In this document: positions 8,037-15,833 of the stretch, in pieces
Position numbering within the stretch: position 1 is the first letter of the stretch
Layout of the letters: every line of letters starts with the position of its first letter
Translations under genes and position numbers: made by a program
Source of the DNA: Oribacterium sp. NK2B42
Lineage (GTDB): Bacteria > Bacillota > Clostridia > Lachnospirales > Lachnospiraceae
Length of the DNA stretch: 64,000 nucleotides
Assembly (NCBI RefSeq): GCF_000424445.1
Contig: NZ_AUJX01000003.1
Location: 165,345-229,344, forward strand
Reading direction: 5' to 3'
The notes under the pieces: generated by a model
The model's input: the letters and a program-made list of their open reading frames with translations, nothing else
What the model was told of the DNA's origin: nothing
Databases searched by the model: none

Positions 8037-9962
8037 ATGGATTACAAGAGAATTGCAGCCGATATAATTGAAAATGTCGGCGGAAAAGACAATGTGAAAA
8101 ACCTTACACATTGTTTCACACGACTTCGTTTTGTTCTAAAGGACAACAGCAAAGCGAATAAGGAAATCGTTGAGCAGCTTGAAGGAGTTATCCAGGTTGT
8201 GGTTGCCGGAGGACAGTTCCAGGTTGTCTGCGGACAAAAGGTTGAGAAAATCTTCAACGAGGCCATCAAGATGGTAGGAGAACTTGAAGGAGAGACTGAC
8301 GCTCAGGAAAATGTTAATATGGGAAACCTTATCCTTCAGAAGATTTCCGAAATTTTCACACCTATCGTACCTGCAATCGCTGCCTCAGGTCTTATAAAGG
8401 GTCTTTTATCAGCTTGTTCAAAGCTGCCTCAGTTTGCAGGATTCACATCAACAGATACATATACAATTCTTACCTGTGCATCAAACGTTATTTTCTACTT
8501 CATGCCCATATTCCTTGCTTACACAGCGGCAAAGGCATTAAAATGTAACCAGGTTATAGCAATGGTGCTTGGCGGATTCCTTTGCCACCCCACAATTGAA
8601 GGCATCATGACAAAGGTTGATGAGTCCGGTGTACTTACAAACACCACCATCTTTGGTCTTCCGGTCATCAAAAAGGCATTTACCATAGGTGAGTCGACGA
8701 AGGTCTTCAGTTACGTTGAGTCTGTAGTACCTATCATCCTTTGTGTGATTGCCCTCAGCTTCCTTGAGAAATGGCTGAAGAAGGTTATTCCTGAGATCCT
8801 TCAGATCATCCTTATCCCGGGAATCTGCCTTATCGTAATGGTTCCTGTAGCCCTTGTAGTTCTCGGACCTGTGGGAATCTATGTAGGTTACGTAATTCAG
8901 TGGTTATACAGCTCACTTTATGCTTTCAGCCCGCTTCTCGGTGGTATCGTTGTCGGCGGTCTCTGGGGTGTATGCGTTATCTTCGGTGCTCACAGAGCCC
9001 TTCTTCCCATCGGTCTCAACGACGTTGCTATCAGTGGTACAAACACACTTATGTGCTTTGCAGGTGCTGCTAACTTCGCACAGGCAGGTGCCGCACTCGG
9101 TGTAATGCTTAAGTCAAAGAATCCTGAGACAAAGCAGGTTGCTGCTGCAGGTTCACTTTCTGCATGGCTTGTTGGTGTAACCGAGCCAGCTATCTACGGT
9201 GTAAACTTAAGACTTAAGAAGCCTATGGTATGTGCAGTTATCGCCGGCGCTCTCGGTGGTGCCGTAATGGGTATCGGACATGCAGTTAATACAGGTTTCG
9301 CAAACAATGGTATCCTTACCATCACAACATATTATGGCGAGGGCACAAGCTTCGCTCAGTTCATGGCTTACCTTATCGGTATCGCAGTTGCATTCTTCGG
9401 TGCAGCAGCTCTTACATATGTAGTTGGTTTTGAGGAGACAGCACCAAAGGCTTCTGCAGTAACAAAAGATGAGAATAAGAATTACGTTGAAGTCACAGAA
9501 GCTTCAGCAGATATCAAGGTTTCTGCTCCTGTAGAAGGAACTGCAATGAATGTTACCGAATCTTCAGATGATGTATTTTCATCAGAGGCTCTCGGAAAGG
9601 GTATCGCAATCGTTCCTTCAAAGGGTGAGATCGTAGCTCCGGAAGATTGTGAGCTTACAGTTCTTTATCCTACATTACATGCCATCGGACTCAGACTTGA
9701 AAGCGGAGTTGAGCTTCTTATCCACATAGGCATTAACACTGTAGAACTTAACGGTGAAGGCTTTGAGAAGTTCGCAGAGCAGGGCAGCCACCTTAAGAAG
9801 GGTGACAAGATCGTTGCATTTGACATTGAAAAGATCAAATCAAAGGGATATGACCCTACAGTTATGGCTATCGTTTCAAATACCGGGAATTATGCGGGAG
9901 TATCACCGGCTGTTAAGGGCCGAATTTATGTAGGACAGGATGCATTTTACATTAAGAAATGA
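8037..9962 (+). CDS. bglF: Beta-glucoside PTS permease EIIBCA
   Basis: This membrane transporter imports and phosphorylates aryl-beta-glucosides or cellobiose-type sugars using phosphate from HPr. Domains run IIB-IIC-IIA: IIB at the N-terminus with the phosphorylated Cys in LTHCFTRLRF (about residue 25), IIC with about ten hydrophobic segments (about 100-460) containing GAHRALLPIG and a VGVTEPAIYG motif, and IIA with the His of LLIHIGINTVELNG (about 565). Its 641 residues match full-length BglF/BglP. ATG 8037 follows AAGGAGG; upstream in-frame codons lie in the terminator. Control is by the RAT at 7912. It is followed by the GH1 and antiterminator genes, which fixes the pathway. Confidence 0.93.
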   Translation: MDYKRIAADIIENVGGKDNVKNLTHCFTRLRFVLKDNSKANKEIVEQLEGVIQVVVAGGQFQVVCGQKVEKIFNEAIKMVGELEGETDAQENVNMGNLILQKISEIFTPIVPAIAASGLIKGLLSACSKLPQFAGFTSTDTYTILTCASNVIFYFMPIFLAYTAAKALKCNQVIAMVLGGFLCHPTIEGIMTKVDESGVLTNTTIFGLPVIKKAFTIGESTKVFSYVESVVPIILCVIALSFLEKWLKKVIPEILQIILIPGICLIVMVPVALVVLGPVGIYVGYVIQWLYSSLYAFSPLLGGIVVGGLWGVCVIFGAHRALLPIGLNDVAISGTNTLMCFAGAANFAQAGAALGVMLKSKNPETKQVAAAGSLSAWLVGVTEPAIYGVNLRLKKPMVCAVIAGALGGAVMGIGHAVNTGFANNGILTITTYYGEGTSFAQFMAYLIGIAVAFFGAAALTYVVGFEETAPKASAVTKDENKNYVEVTEASADIKVSAPVEGTAMNVTESSDDVFSSEALGKGIAIVPSKGEIVAPEDCELTVLYPTLHAIGLRLESGVELLIHIGINTVELNGEGFEKFAEQGSHLKKGDKIVAFDIEKIKSKGYDPTVMAIVSNTGNYAGVSPAVKGRIYVGQDAFYIKK

Positions 9963-10094
9963 ACCAATCCGATCTGCATCTGAATTTAAGATATAAATGG
10001 CTAAAAACATGCATTTCTAAAGGAGCCGATTAGATCTGTATCTGTATGTCAGAGATAAACGGTAAAAAACTCACGTTTATAGAGGAGGACTAAG
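9963..10094 (+). promoter_or_regulatory. Dispersed leader element, tandem copies B1 and B2
   Basis: Two copies lie head to tail. B1 (about 9966-10022) reads CCGATCTGCATCTG then ATAAATGG and ends CATGCATTTCTAAAGGAG. B2 (about 10025-10089) reads GATTAGATCTGTATCTGTAT, GTCAG, ATAAACG and ends CGTTTATAGAGGAGG. In B2 ATAAACG pairs with CGTTTAT; B1 has ATAAATG facing CATTTCT, and the 46790 copy ATAAATG facing CATCTAT, a C-to-T change matched on the other arm. The element overlaps the ribosome binding site of the GH1 gene. Confidence 0.5.
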
Positions 10095-10097
10095 TTA

Positions 10098-11513
10098 ATG
10101 AATAACTCTTTTCCTGAAAATTTCCTCTGGGGAGCAGCTTCGTCTGCTTTCCAGATTGAAGGCGGATGGGATGAGGACGGAAAAGGCATGACCGTTGCCG
10201 ACTTCAATTCCTTTAAACGTTCCGACAAACAGGCTGACAGCAAGGTGGCAAGTGATTTCTATCATCATTGGAAAGAAGACATTGCTCTTATGAAGGAAAT
10301 GGGACTTAAGGTTTACCGTTTCTCTATTTCCTGGGCGAGAATCATTCCCGATGGTGACGGAGAGATAAATCAGAAGGGTATAGATTTTTATAATAATGTC
10401 ATAAACGAGCTTCTCGCCAATGGCATCATGCCCCTTATAACGCTGTATCACTTTGATCTTCCTTATGCTCTCGTTGAAAAGTACAACGGCTGGGAGTCAA
10501 GGGACTGTGCTTATGCATTTGAGCGTTATGCAAAGGTCTGCTATAAGGAATTTGGTGACAGGGTTAAACATTGGCTGGTTCATAATGAACAAAACCTCAT
10601 GATCCGTGTTGATGAGCGAATGAATATCACAGAACCTGATCCATGGAAGGCAGACAAGCAGCGTGCACAGATGGACTATCACATGTTCCTGGCTCATGCG
10701 CTTGCGGTAAATGCATGCCATGAGCTGGTGGAGGGCGGAAAGATCGGTCCTGCGGTTTCTTCAACCTGCACATATCCTCTTACAAATAAGCCTGAGGATG
10801 TGTGGGCTGCAAAGATGAATGATTTCTTTAAGACCGAGTACTGCCTTGATATGCATTATTACGGAAGGTACCCAGGATACTATATGCGATATCTTAAAGA
10901 GAGAAACATTGTCCCTGAAATGAAAGAGGGTGATGAAGAGCTCCTTAAGAGTGCAAAGATGGATTTCATTGCTCTTAATTATTACAGAACCCTCTGTGCA
11001 AGCTATCTTCCGGCGGATGAAGAGCATCCTGTGGGGATGAGAGTGTACCGCGGTAATGAGGTAGATTTCGATCAGTACGGTTATTGCCGTGATGAGAAGA
11101 ATACAAACCTCGAGTCAAGTGAATACGGTGCTCAGATAGACCCCATGGGACTCAGGATCGTTCTTAATAATTATTATTCAAAATACCATTTACCGCTTAT
11201 AATAACTGAAAACGGACTTGGCACTCCCGATAAGCTGACAGAGGATGGTCACATTCATGATAATTACCGTATCGATTATCTGAGAGGACATCTTGAGGCT
11301 ATGGCACTTGCCATCGAGGACGGAGTTGACTTAAGGGGATACTGCCCATGGTCGGTAGTAGATCTTTTAAGTTCACACCAGGGTTTCAGAAAGCGTTATG
11401 GTTTCGTTTACATCAATCGTGAAGACATGGATTTAAAGGATCTTTCGCGTATACCAAAAGACAGCTTCTACTGGTATAAGAAGGTTATATCCAGCAACGG
11501 AGCAGAGCGATAG
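10098..11513 (+). CDS. bglA: 6-phospho-beta-glucosidase, GH1
   Basis: This cytoplasmic retaining glycosidase splits the phospho-beta-glucosides delivered by the PTS upstream. GH1 features: N-terminal FLWGAASSAFQIEGG, the acid/base Glu in VHNEQN (the usual NEP reads NEQ here), and the nucleophile Glu in IITENGLG. The stretch SSHQGFRKRYGF has the Ser/Lys/Tyr spacing of the phosphate-binding loop that separates phospho-glucosidases from ordinary beta-glucosidases. At 471 residues it has the usual length. GAGGAGG precedes ATG, and the leader carries elements B1 and B2. It lies 136 bp after the PTS gene and 15 bp before the antiterminator gene. Confidence 0.92.
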   Translation: MNNSFPENFLWGAASSAFQIEGGWDEDGKGMTVADFNSFKRSDKQADSKVASDFYHHWKEDIALMKEMGLKVYRFSISWARIIPDGDGEINQKGIDFYNNVINELLANGIMPLITLYHFDLPYALVEKYNGWESRDCAYAFERYAKVCYKEFGDRVKHWLVHNEQNLMIRVDERMNITEPDPWKADKQRAQMDYHMFLAHALAVNACHELVEGGKIGPAVSSTCTYPLTNKPEDVWAAKMNDFFKTEYCLDMHYYGRYPGYYMRYLKERNIVPEMKEGDEELLKSAKMDFIALNYYRTLCASYLPADEEHPVGMRVYRGNEVDFDQYGYCRDEKNTNLESSEYGAQIDPMGLRIVLNNYYSKYHLPLIITENGLGTPDKLTEDGHIHDNYRIDYLRGHLEAMALAIEDGVDLRGYCPWSVVDLLSSHQGFRKRYGFVYINREDMDLKDLSRIPKDSFYWYKKVISSNGAER

Positions 11514-11527
11514 GGGACAGCAGAACT

Positions 11528-12361
11528 ATGAGAATAGTAAAGGTGCTCAACAATTCTCTGATACTGGCCATCGATGATGAGGGCAATGAAAATATCCTTA
11601 TGGGAAAGGGAATTGGATTTCATAAGGCTGCAGGCTATGAATTGAATCGGGATGAAGTGGAGAAGGTCTTTGTACTGAAGGACAGATCTATTTCAAGAAA
11701 TATCATCAAGCTTGCGGCAGATACTGACAGCGTGTATTTTGAGATCAGTAAGAGTGTGATCGATTATGCCAAGAAAACACATCATATGGAACTGATGGAT
11801 CACATTTATCTCTCACTGACAGATCACATTGCATATGCTGTCAGACGCTGTAAAGACGGAATTCTGTTTGAGAATTTTTATTCACAGGATATGAAGTATT
11901 TTAATCCCAATGAATATGACGTCGGAAGATGCGCTCTTATGATAGTCGAGCACGCAACCGGAGTAATCCTGCCGGAGGATGAAGCCGGAAACATTGCCTA
12001 CCATTTCATCAATGCTCAGGTTAATCATCCCTATAATGAGAAAAACCGGAGGATCACCAGGATCACCGAAGGTGTTTTAGATATTGTAAAGTACTATTAT
12101 CACATGGTTTATAACGAGGAGGACATAAGTTATTCCCGTTATCTTACTCATGTCCGTCTGTTTGTTCAGAGGTTAATGTCTGACAACCAGCTTCCCGAAA
12201 ATGTTTCAAGCCTTCTGTATGAAAACGTCGCCGCGGCCTGCGAGTCGGAATTCGCCTGCGTGGATGCCGTACAGGACTACATCTACAAGGAAACCGGAAA
12301 AACCATGACAGGGCAGGAGAAGCTTTATCTTGCTGTCCATATAAACAGAATAAGAAATTAA
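11528..12361 (+). CDS. licT: BglG/LicT-family transcriptional antiterminator
   Basis: This RNA-binding regulator holds the RAT hairpin at 7912 open to transcription when the inducing sugar is present. The N-terminal ~55 residues form the CAT RNA-binding domain (MRIVKVLNNSLILAIDDEG, KGIGFHK). Two PRD domains follow (about 70-170 and 175-277) with conserved His in SLTDHIAYA, VEHATG, LTHVRLF and AVHINRI; PRD1 is usually phosphorylated by EIIB and PRD2 by HPr. The length, 277 residues, is that of LicT. It is the third gene of the operon it controls, giving positive feedback. Specificity for the RAT in this window is inferred from proximity. Confidence 0.9.
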   Translation: MRIVKVLNNSLILAIDDEGNENILMGKGIGFHKAAGYELNRDEVEKVFVLKDRSISRNIIKLAADTDSVYFEISKSVIDYAKKTHHMELMDHIYLSLTDHIAYAVRRCKDGILFENFYSQDMKYFNPNEYDVGRCALMIVEHATGVILPEDEAGNIAYHFINAQVNHPYNEKNRRITRITEGVLDIVKYYYHMVYNEEDISYSRYLTHVRLFVQRLMSDNQLPENVSSLLYENVAAACESEFACVDAVQDYIYKETGKTMTGQEKLYLAVHINRIRN

Positions 12362-12369
12362 TATTCTTT

Positions 12370-12414
12370 ACCGGAAACAGTTCTCGCAAAAGAGAGCTAT
12401 TTCCGGTTTATTTA
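12370..12414 (+). terminator. Terminator of the beta-glucoside operon
   Basis: ACCGGAAA pairs with TTTCCGGT around a loop with an inner CTCGC/AGAG segment and is followed by TTATTTAT. Confidence 0.65.
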
Positions 12415-12526
12415 TAATGCAAGTACTTCTCATTTTGTGGTAAAATCATTTCATACATCCATCGGTGATAAAAATACTTTTCGCCATAGATTTAAGAACG
12501 TGAATAAATAAAAAGGAGAAAACACC

Positions 12527-13198
12527 ATGATTTACTACATCAAGGAAATGGAAGAAGATTTTCTTAATGACTTCATCTACTGGTCTGACAGCCATGGACA
12601 GTTTGAGAAGGATGGCAAGGATCTGAGTTATGATGAGCTTCCTAAGGATCTGCAGAGCGTGTATTCAGAAATCTGGGAAGAAAACAAAGATGGTTTAAGC
12701 TGCTGCCTTGCAGAGTTTAAAGGAGAGTATGGCATAGCCCTTGTGGCAGAGTACAGCCGTTCTTCCCAGGCCAGAGATCTCGAAATGGCAAAAAGAGTTG
12801 CTAAAACCCTTGAGGAAAAGAAGACTCCCGCAAAATCTGTAGTCATCCTTGCTTATGACTTGGGTAAAGTTTCCGATAATGGGGAGCCTTCAACCGTTGT
12901 AATCCTTTTCCTGCCTTCAAGTGTTTCAAAGAAGACCTTTAATACCAATGCCAAGATTTTTGGAGATATGGCATACAAAGCAGAGAAGCAGACCCTTTAT
13001 AAAGAGTATAAGGTTCCTTTTGTATGTGAATTGTATGGAAGAATCGTTGTAAAGGCCAAGAATCAGGAAGAAGCAAAGCAACTTGCAGCCAAGGAGATTT
13101 CCGACATGTCGGAAGACGATATCTGGAAGAATACAACACTTCTTCGTAACACCATCAAGGTTGATGAAAGAAGTAAAGTGCTGGAGCAGAAGGACTGA
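12527..13198 (+). CDS. Conserved-looking cytoplasmic protein of unknown function
   Basis: A clean 223-codon gene with AAGGAG at proper spacing. I recognise no family. The protein has no signal peptide or membrane helix, is acidic with many Lys, and has two predicted parts: residues 1-110, alpha-rich with an EFKGEYGIALVAEY strand pair, and 150-223, with VPFVCELYGRIVVKAKNQEE resembling a small beta-alpha module. Intergenic sequences on both sides suggest its own promoter. Codon usage resembles its neighbours. Confidence 0.65.
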   Translation: MIYYIKEMEEDFLNDFIYWSDSHGQFEKDGKDLSYDELPKDLQSVYSEIWEENKDGLSCCLAEFKGEYGIALVAEYSRSSQARDLEMAKRVAKTLEEKKTPAKSVVILAYDLGKVSDNGEPSTVVILFLPSSVSKKTFNTNAKIFGDMAYKAEKQTLYKEYKVPFVCELYGRIVVKAKNQEEAKQLAAKEISDMSEDDIWKNTTLLRNTIKVDERSKVLEQKD

Positions 13199-13345
13199 AA
13201 AAAAGCTCTGCCGGTGATTTTATGATTTCAGACGGATTATAAATCACAACACCTGTCAGGCGAGCATGAAAAATCCGCTTTTATTTTAAAATATTCATAT
13301 GCTAAAATGCCTTCAGCAAAATGAAGATTCAAGGAGACTAACACA

Positions 13346-13870
13346 ATGGATTTAATACCAAGTTTTTCAGTTGATCATACACTGATCATTCCCGGTATTT
13401 TTGTAAGCAGAGTTGATGTGCTGGGAGATAAAAAGATAACCACCTATGATGTGAGAGTAACAAGGCCTAACAGGGAGCCGGCAGTAGATGTGGCTGCAAT
13501 GCATAGCCTTGAGCATATTATCGCAACATATCTAAGAAACGATCCGGACTGGAAGGATGAAGTTGTTTATTGGGGACCCATGGGTTGTCTCACCGGTTTT
13601 TATCTTATCTTGAAGGGAAACCGTGCACCTAAGGAAATCCATGATCTTCTTCTCAGAGCCTTCAGATCTGTGGCCGATGCAGACAGTGTTCCCGGTTCCA
13701 ATGAAGAAAACTGTGGGAACTACCTCATGCACAATCTCTGGCTTGCAAAGTGGTATGCCGAAAAGTTTGCAGATTATCTCGAGGAAAACAAAGATAATCA
13801 GGCAATTTTTGAGTATCCGAAGACCGAGAGACTGATAACCGATGACGGTCGTCAGTTCTTTGATTCATAA
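13346..13870 (+). CDS. luxS: S-ribosylhomocysteine lyase LuxS
   Basis: LuxS cleaves S-ribosylhomocysteine to homocysteine and DPD, the precursor of autoinducer 2, in the activated methyl cycle. The zinc ligands are visible: the two His of HSLEH (about residues 54 and 58) and the Cys of ENCGNYLMHNL (about 126). The FSVDHTLIIPGIFVSR start and TYDVRVTRPN core are typical. At 174 residues it is slightly longer than the usual 150-160. AAGGAG precedes ATG. No pfs/mtnN gene lies nearby, so the partner nucleosidase is elsewhere. It appears monocistronic. Confidence 0.96.
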   Translation: MDLIPSFSVDHTLIIPGIFVSRVDVLGDKKITTYDVRVTRPNREPAVDVAAMHSLEHIIATYLRNDPDWKDEVVYWGPMGCLTGFYLILKGNRAPKEIHDLLLRAFRSVADADSVPGSNEENCGNYLMHNLWLAKWYAEKFADYLEENKDNQAIFEYPKTERLITDDGRQFFDS

Positions 13871-13916
13871 TAGAATACTTTACAGACTGTATTCGCTCTC
13901 AGTAAATGTGTAAAAG

Positions 13917-13980
13917 TTCAGCCGGTGTACCATGGGAGGGGTGTAGTGACACACTATTCCCCCATGGTTCACCGGCTGAA
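13917..13980. repeat. 64-bp REP-like palindrome
   Basis: TTCAGCCGGTG and CACCGGCTGAA are perfect outer arms, continued inwards by ACCATGGG/CCCATGGT with single-base interruptions. It lies between luxS and the ABC genes, has no T-run, and looks like a REP-type element rather than a terminator. Confidence 0.6.
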
Positions 13981-14114
13981 TTGCTGTGCCCATGTACAAT
14001 TTACGCTGTCGCTAAAGGTATATTTTTTGCTCACAAACCCTCTTTAATTGTATAATCAGAGAGTGGATTCGTCCCTGGTGGATTTTTTATATTAATCGAA
14101 AGGTGGCTGACACT

Positions 14115-15833
14115 TTGCTTAAGTTTCTGAAAAAACATTTGTGGATCGGTCTTATTGGCTCGCTGTTTATGGTGTGTGAGGTACTGATCGATCTGATACA
14201 GCCCAGGATGATGGCTCAAATCGTGGATAACGGTATACTCAAAGGAAATACAGCTCTGGTATGGAGCGTTGGCATACGAATGATTTTTATAGTATTTCTG
14301 GGAGGCTGCTGCGGTATCCTCTCCGGAGTGTTCGTTAACATTTGCTCACAGCATTTCGGAAATGACCTCAGGAAAGCTTTGTTCGACCGCATCATGAACT
14401 TTTCCTTCGAGCAGATCGACGACTTTACAGTGGGAAGTCTCATCACCCGCACAACCTCGGACGTAACCCAGGTGCAGACCATGGTTTCCCAGCTCATCCG
14501 CGGCGCTGTACGATGCATGATGTTTTTCTTTGCCGGAAGTTCATTCCTGCTTACTCTCAACGTAGCCTTCAGCCGCGTTTTAATGCTTACCATTCCGATA
14601 ATATTGATGGAAATCGCCTTTGTAGTGTGGAAGAGTGGTCCTCTGTTTACACATTTGCAGACCCGTCTTGACCGTGTGAACTCTGTCATCGGTGAAAATG
14701 TTGCCAGCGAGCGTGTAGTGAAAGCCTTCGTACAGGAACAAAGTGAAATAGAAAAGTTCGATAAGTGTAATCTCGATCTTGTCAACACCCGGTTTGAAGT
14801 ACAGATCCTGATCAGCTGGATGCGTCCGGTCATGAACATTGTTTTAAATGCAGCCACCGTAGCCATAATCTATATAGGTGGTATGGAGGTTGCGGCGAGC
14901 AGAATGGAAATAGGAAGCCTGATGGCGGCCATAACCTATTTAAGTCAGATTCTGAGCGGTATGATGATGATGGCGATGATCTTCCAGACCATCACCCTGG
15001 GGCTTGCCTCCGCAAAGCGTCTCAAGGAGGTTCTTGCTTCCGTACCTGTTATTCAGGATGGCAGCGCAGCAGCAATCGAAAAGCGCGGCGGCAGCATTGA
15101 GTTTGAAAATGTTTCCTTCAATTACCCCGGTCACCATCATGAGGTATTAAAAGACATCAGTTTCACCGTGGCTCCGGGTCAGACTCTGGCCATCATCGGC
15201 GCCACCGGCAGCGGTAAAAGTACTCTGGTTTCTCTTATAGCGCGTTTTTACGATGTCACAGACGGAAGTGTACTGGTGGACGGAGAGGATGTAAAGAATT
15301 TTTCTCTGCATGAATTAAGAGACCGTATCTCCTTTGTACTGCAAAAAAGTGAACTGTTTACAGGCACCATACGAAAGAACATTATGATCGCCAATCCCGG
15401 GGCAGACGAAGATGAGATGGTCAAAGCTGCCCGGGCAGCTCAGGCTGATGAATTCATTTTACATCAGCCTGATAAATATGATACCACCGTAGCCGAGGCC
15501 GGCATGAGTCTTTCAGGCGGGCAGAAACAGCGCATTGCTATTTCCCGTGCACTCTTGAAACCGGCAGAGATACTTATATTGGATGACTCCACCAGCGCCC
15601 TGGATCTGGGTACCGAAGCCCGATTATTTAAAGCTCTGGACGAGGGTTATGAGAAATTAACCAAGATCATCATCGCCCAACGCATTGCAACTGTTATGCG
15701 TGCGGATCGTATCGCGGTTATGGATAAGGGTCGAATCGTAGGCATTGGCAGCCATAACGAGCTCATGGAAAACTGTGACGTTTATCGCGAAATCTATGAT
15801 TCCCAGCTTCGGAAGGGAGGTGTGAAGGCATGA
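14115..15833 (+). CDS. ABC exporter half-transporter with degenerate nucleotide site
   Basis: Six membrane helices (about 10-290) and one ATPase domain: Walker A GATGSGKST, signature LSGGQKQR, Walker B LILDDSTSALD. The catalytic Glu after Walker B is Asp and the switch His is Gln (IIAQRI), the pattern of the degenerate site in heterodimeric exporters such as TM287/288, BmrCD and LmrCD. Its partner follows with a 4-bp overlap, so the two form one transporter. Substrate cannot be told; drugs, lipids or peptides are known for relatives. TTG 14115 is preferred because AGGTGG sits eight bases upstream; GTG 14103 lies inside that site. Confidence 0.88.
   Translation: MLKFLKKHLWIGLIGSLFMVCEVLIDLIQPRMMAQIVDNGILKGNTALVWSVGIRMIFIVFLGGCCGILSGVFVNICSQHFGNDLRKALFDRIMNFSFEQIDDFTVGSLITRTTSDVTQVQTMVSQLIRGAVRCMMFFFAGSSFLLTLNVAFSRVLMLTIPIILMEIAFVVWKSGPLFTHLQTRLDRVNSVIGENVASERVVKAFVQEQSEIEKFDKCNLDLVNTRFEVQILISWMRPVMNIVLNAATVAIIYIGGMEVAASRMEIGSLMAAITYLSQILSGMMMMAMIFQTITLGLASAKRLKEVLASVPVIQDGSAAAIEKRGGSIEFENVSFNYPGHHHEVLKDISFTVAPGQTLAIIGATGSGKSTLVSLIARFYDVTDGSVLVDGEDVKNFSLHELRDRISFVLQKSELFTGTIRKNIMIANPGADEDEMVKAARAAQADEFILHQPDKYDTTVAEAGMSLSGGQKQRIAISRALLKPAEILILDDSTSALDLGTEARLFKALDEGYEKLTKIIIAQRIATVMRADRIAVMDKGRIVGIGSHNELMENCDVYREIYDSQLRKGGVKA

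Noticed and set aside
10098..11513. Plain beta-glucosidase acting on unphosphorylated sugar
   Set aside because: The phosphate-binding loop residues and the adjacent PTS gene favour the phospho-enzyme.
14216..14866. 216-codon minus-strand open frame in the first ABC gene
   Set aside because: Arg/Thr/Ser-rich antisense of the membrane domain, without ribosome binding site.
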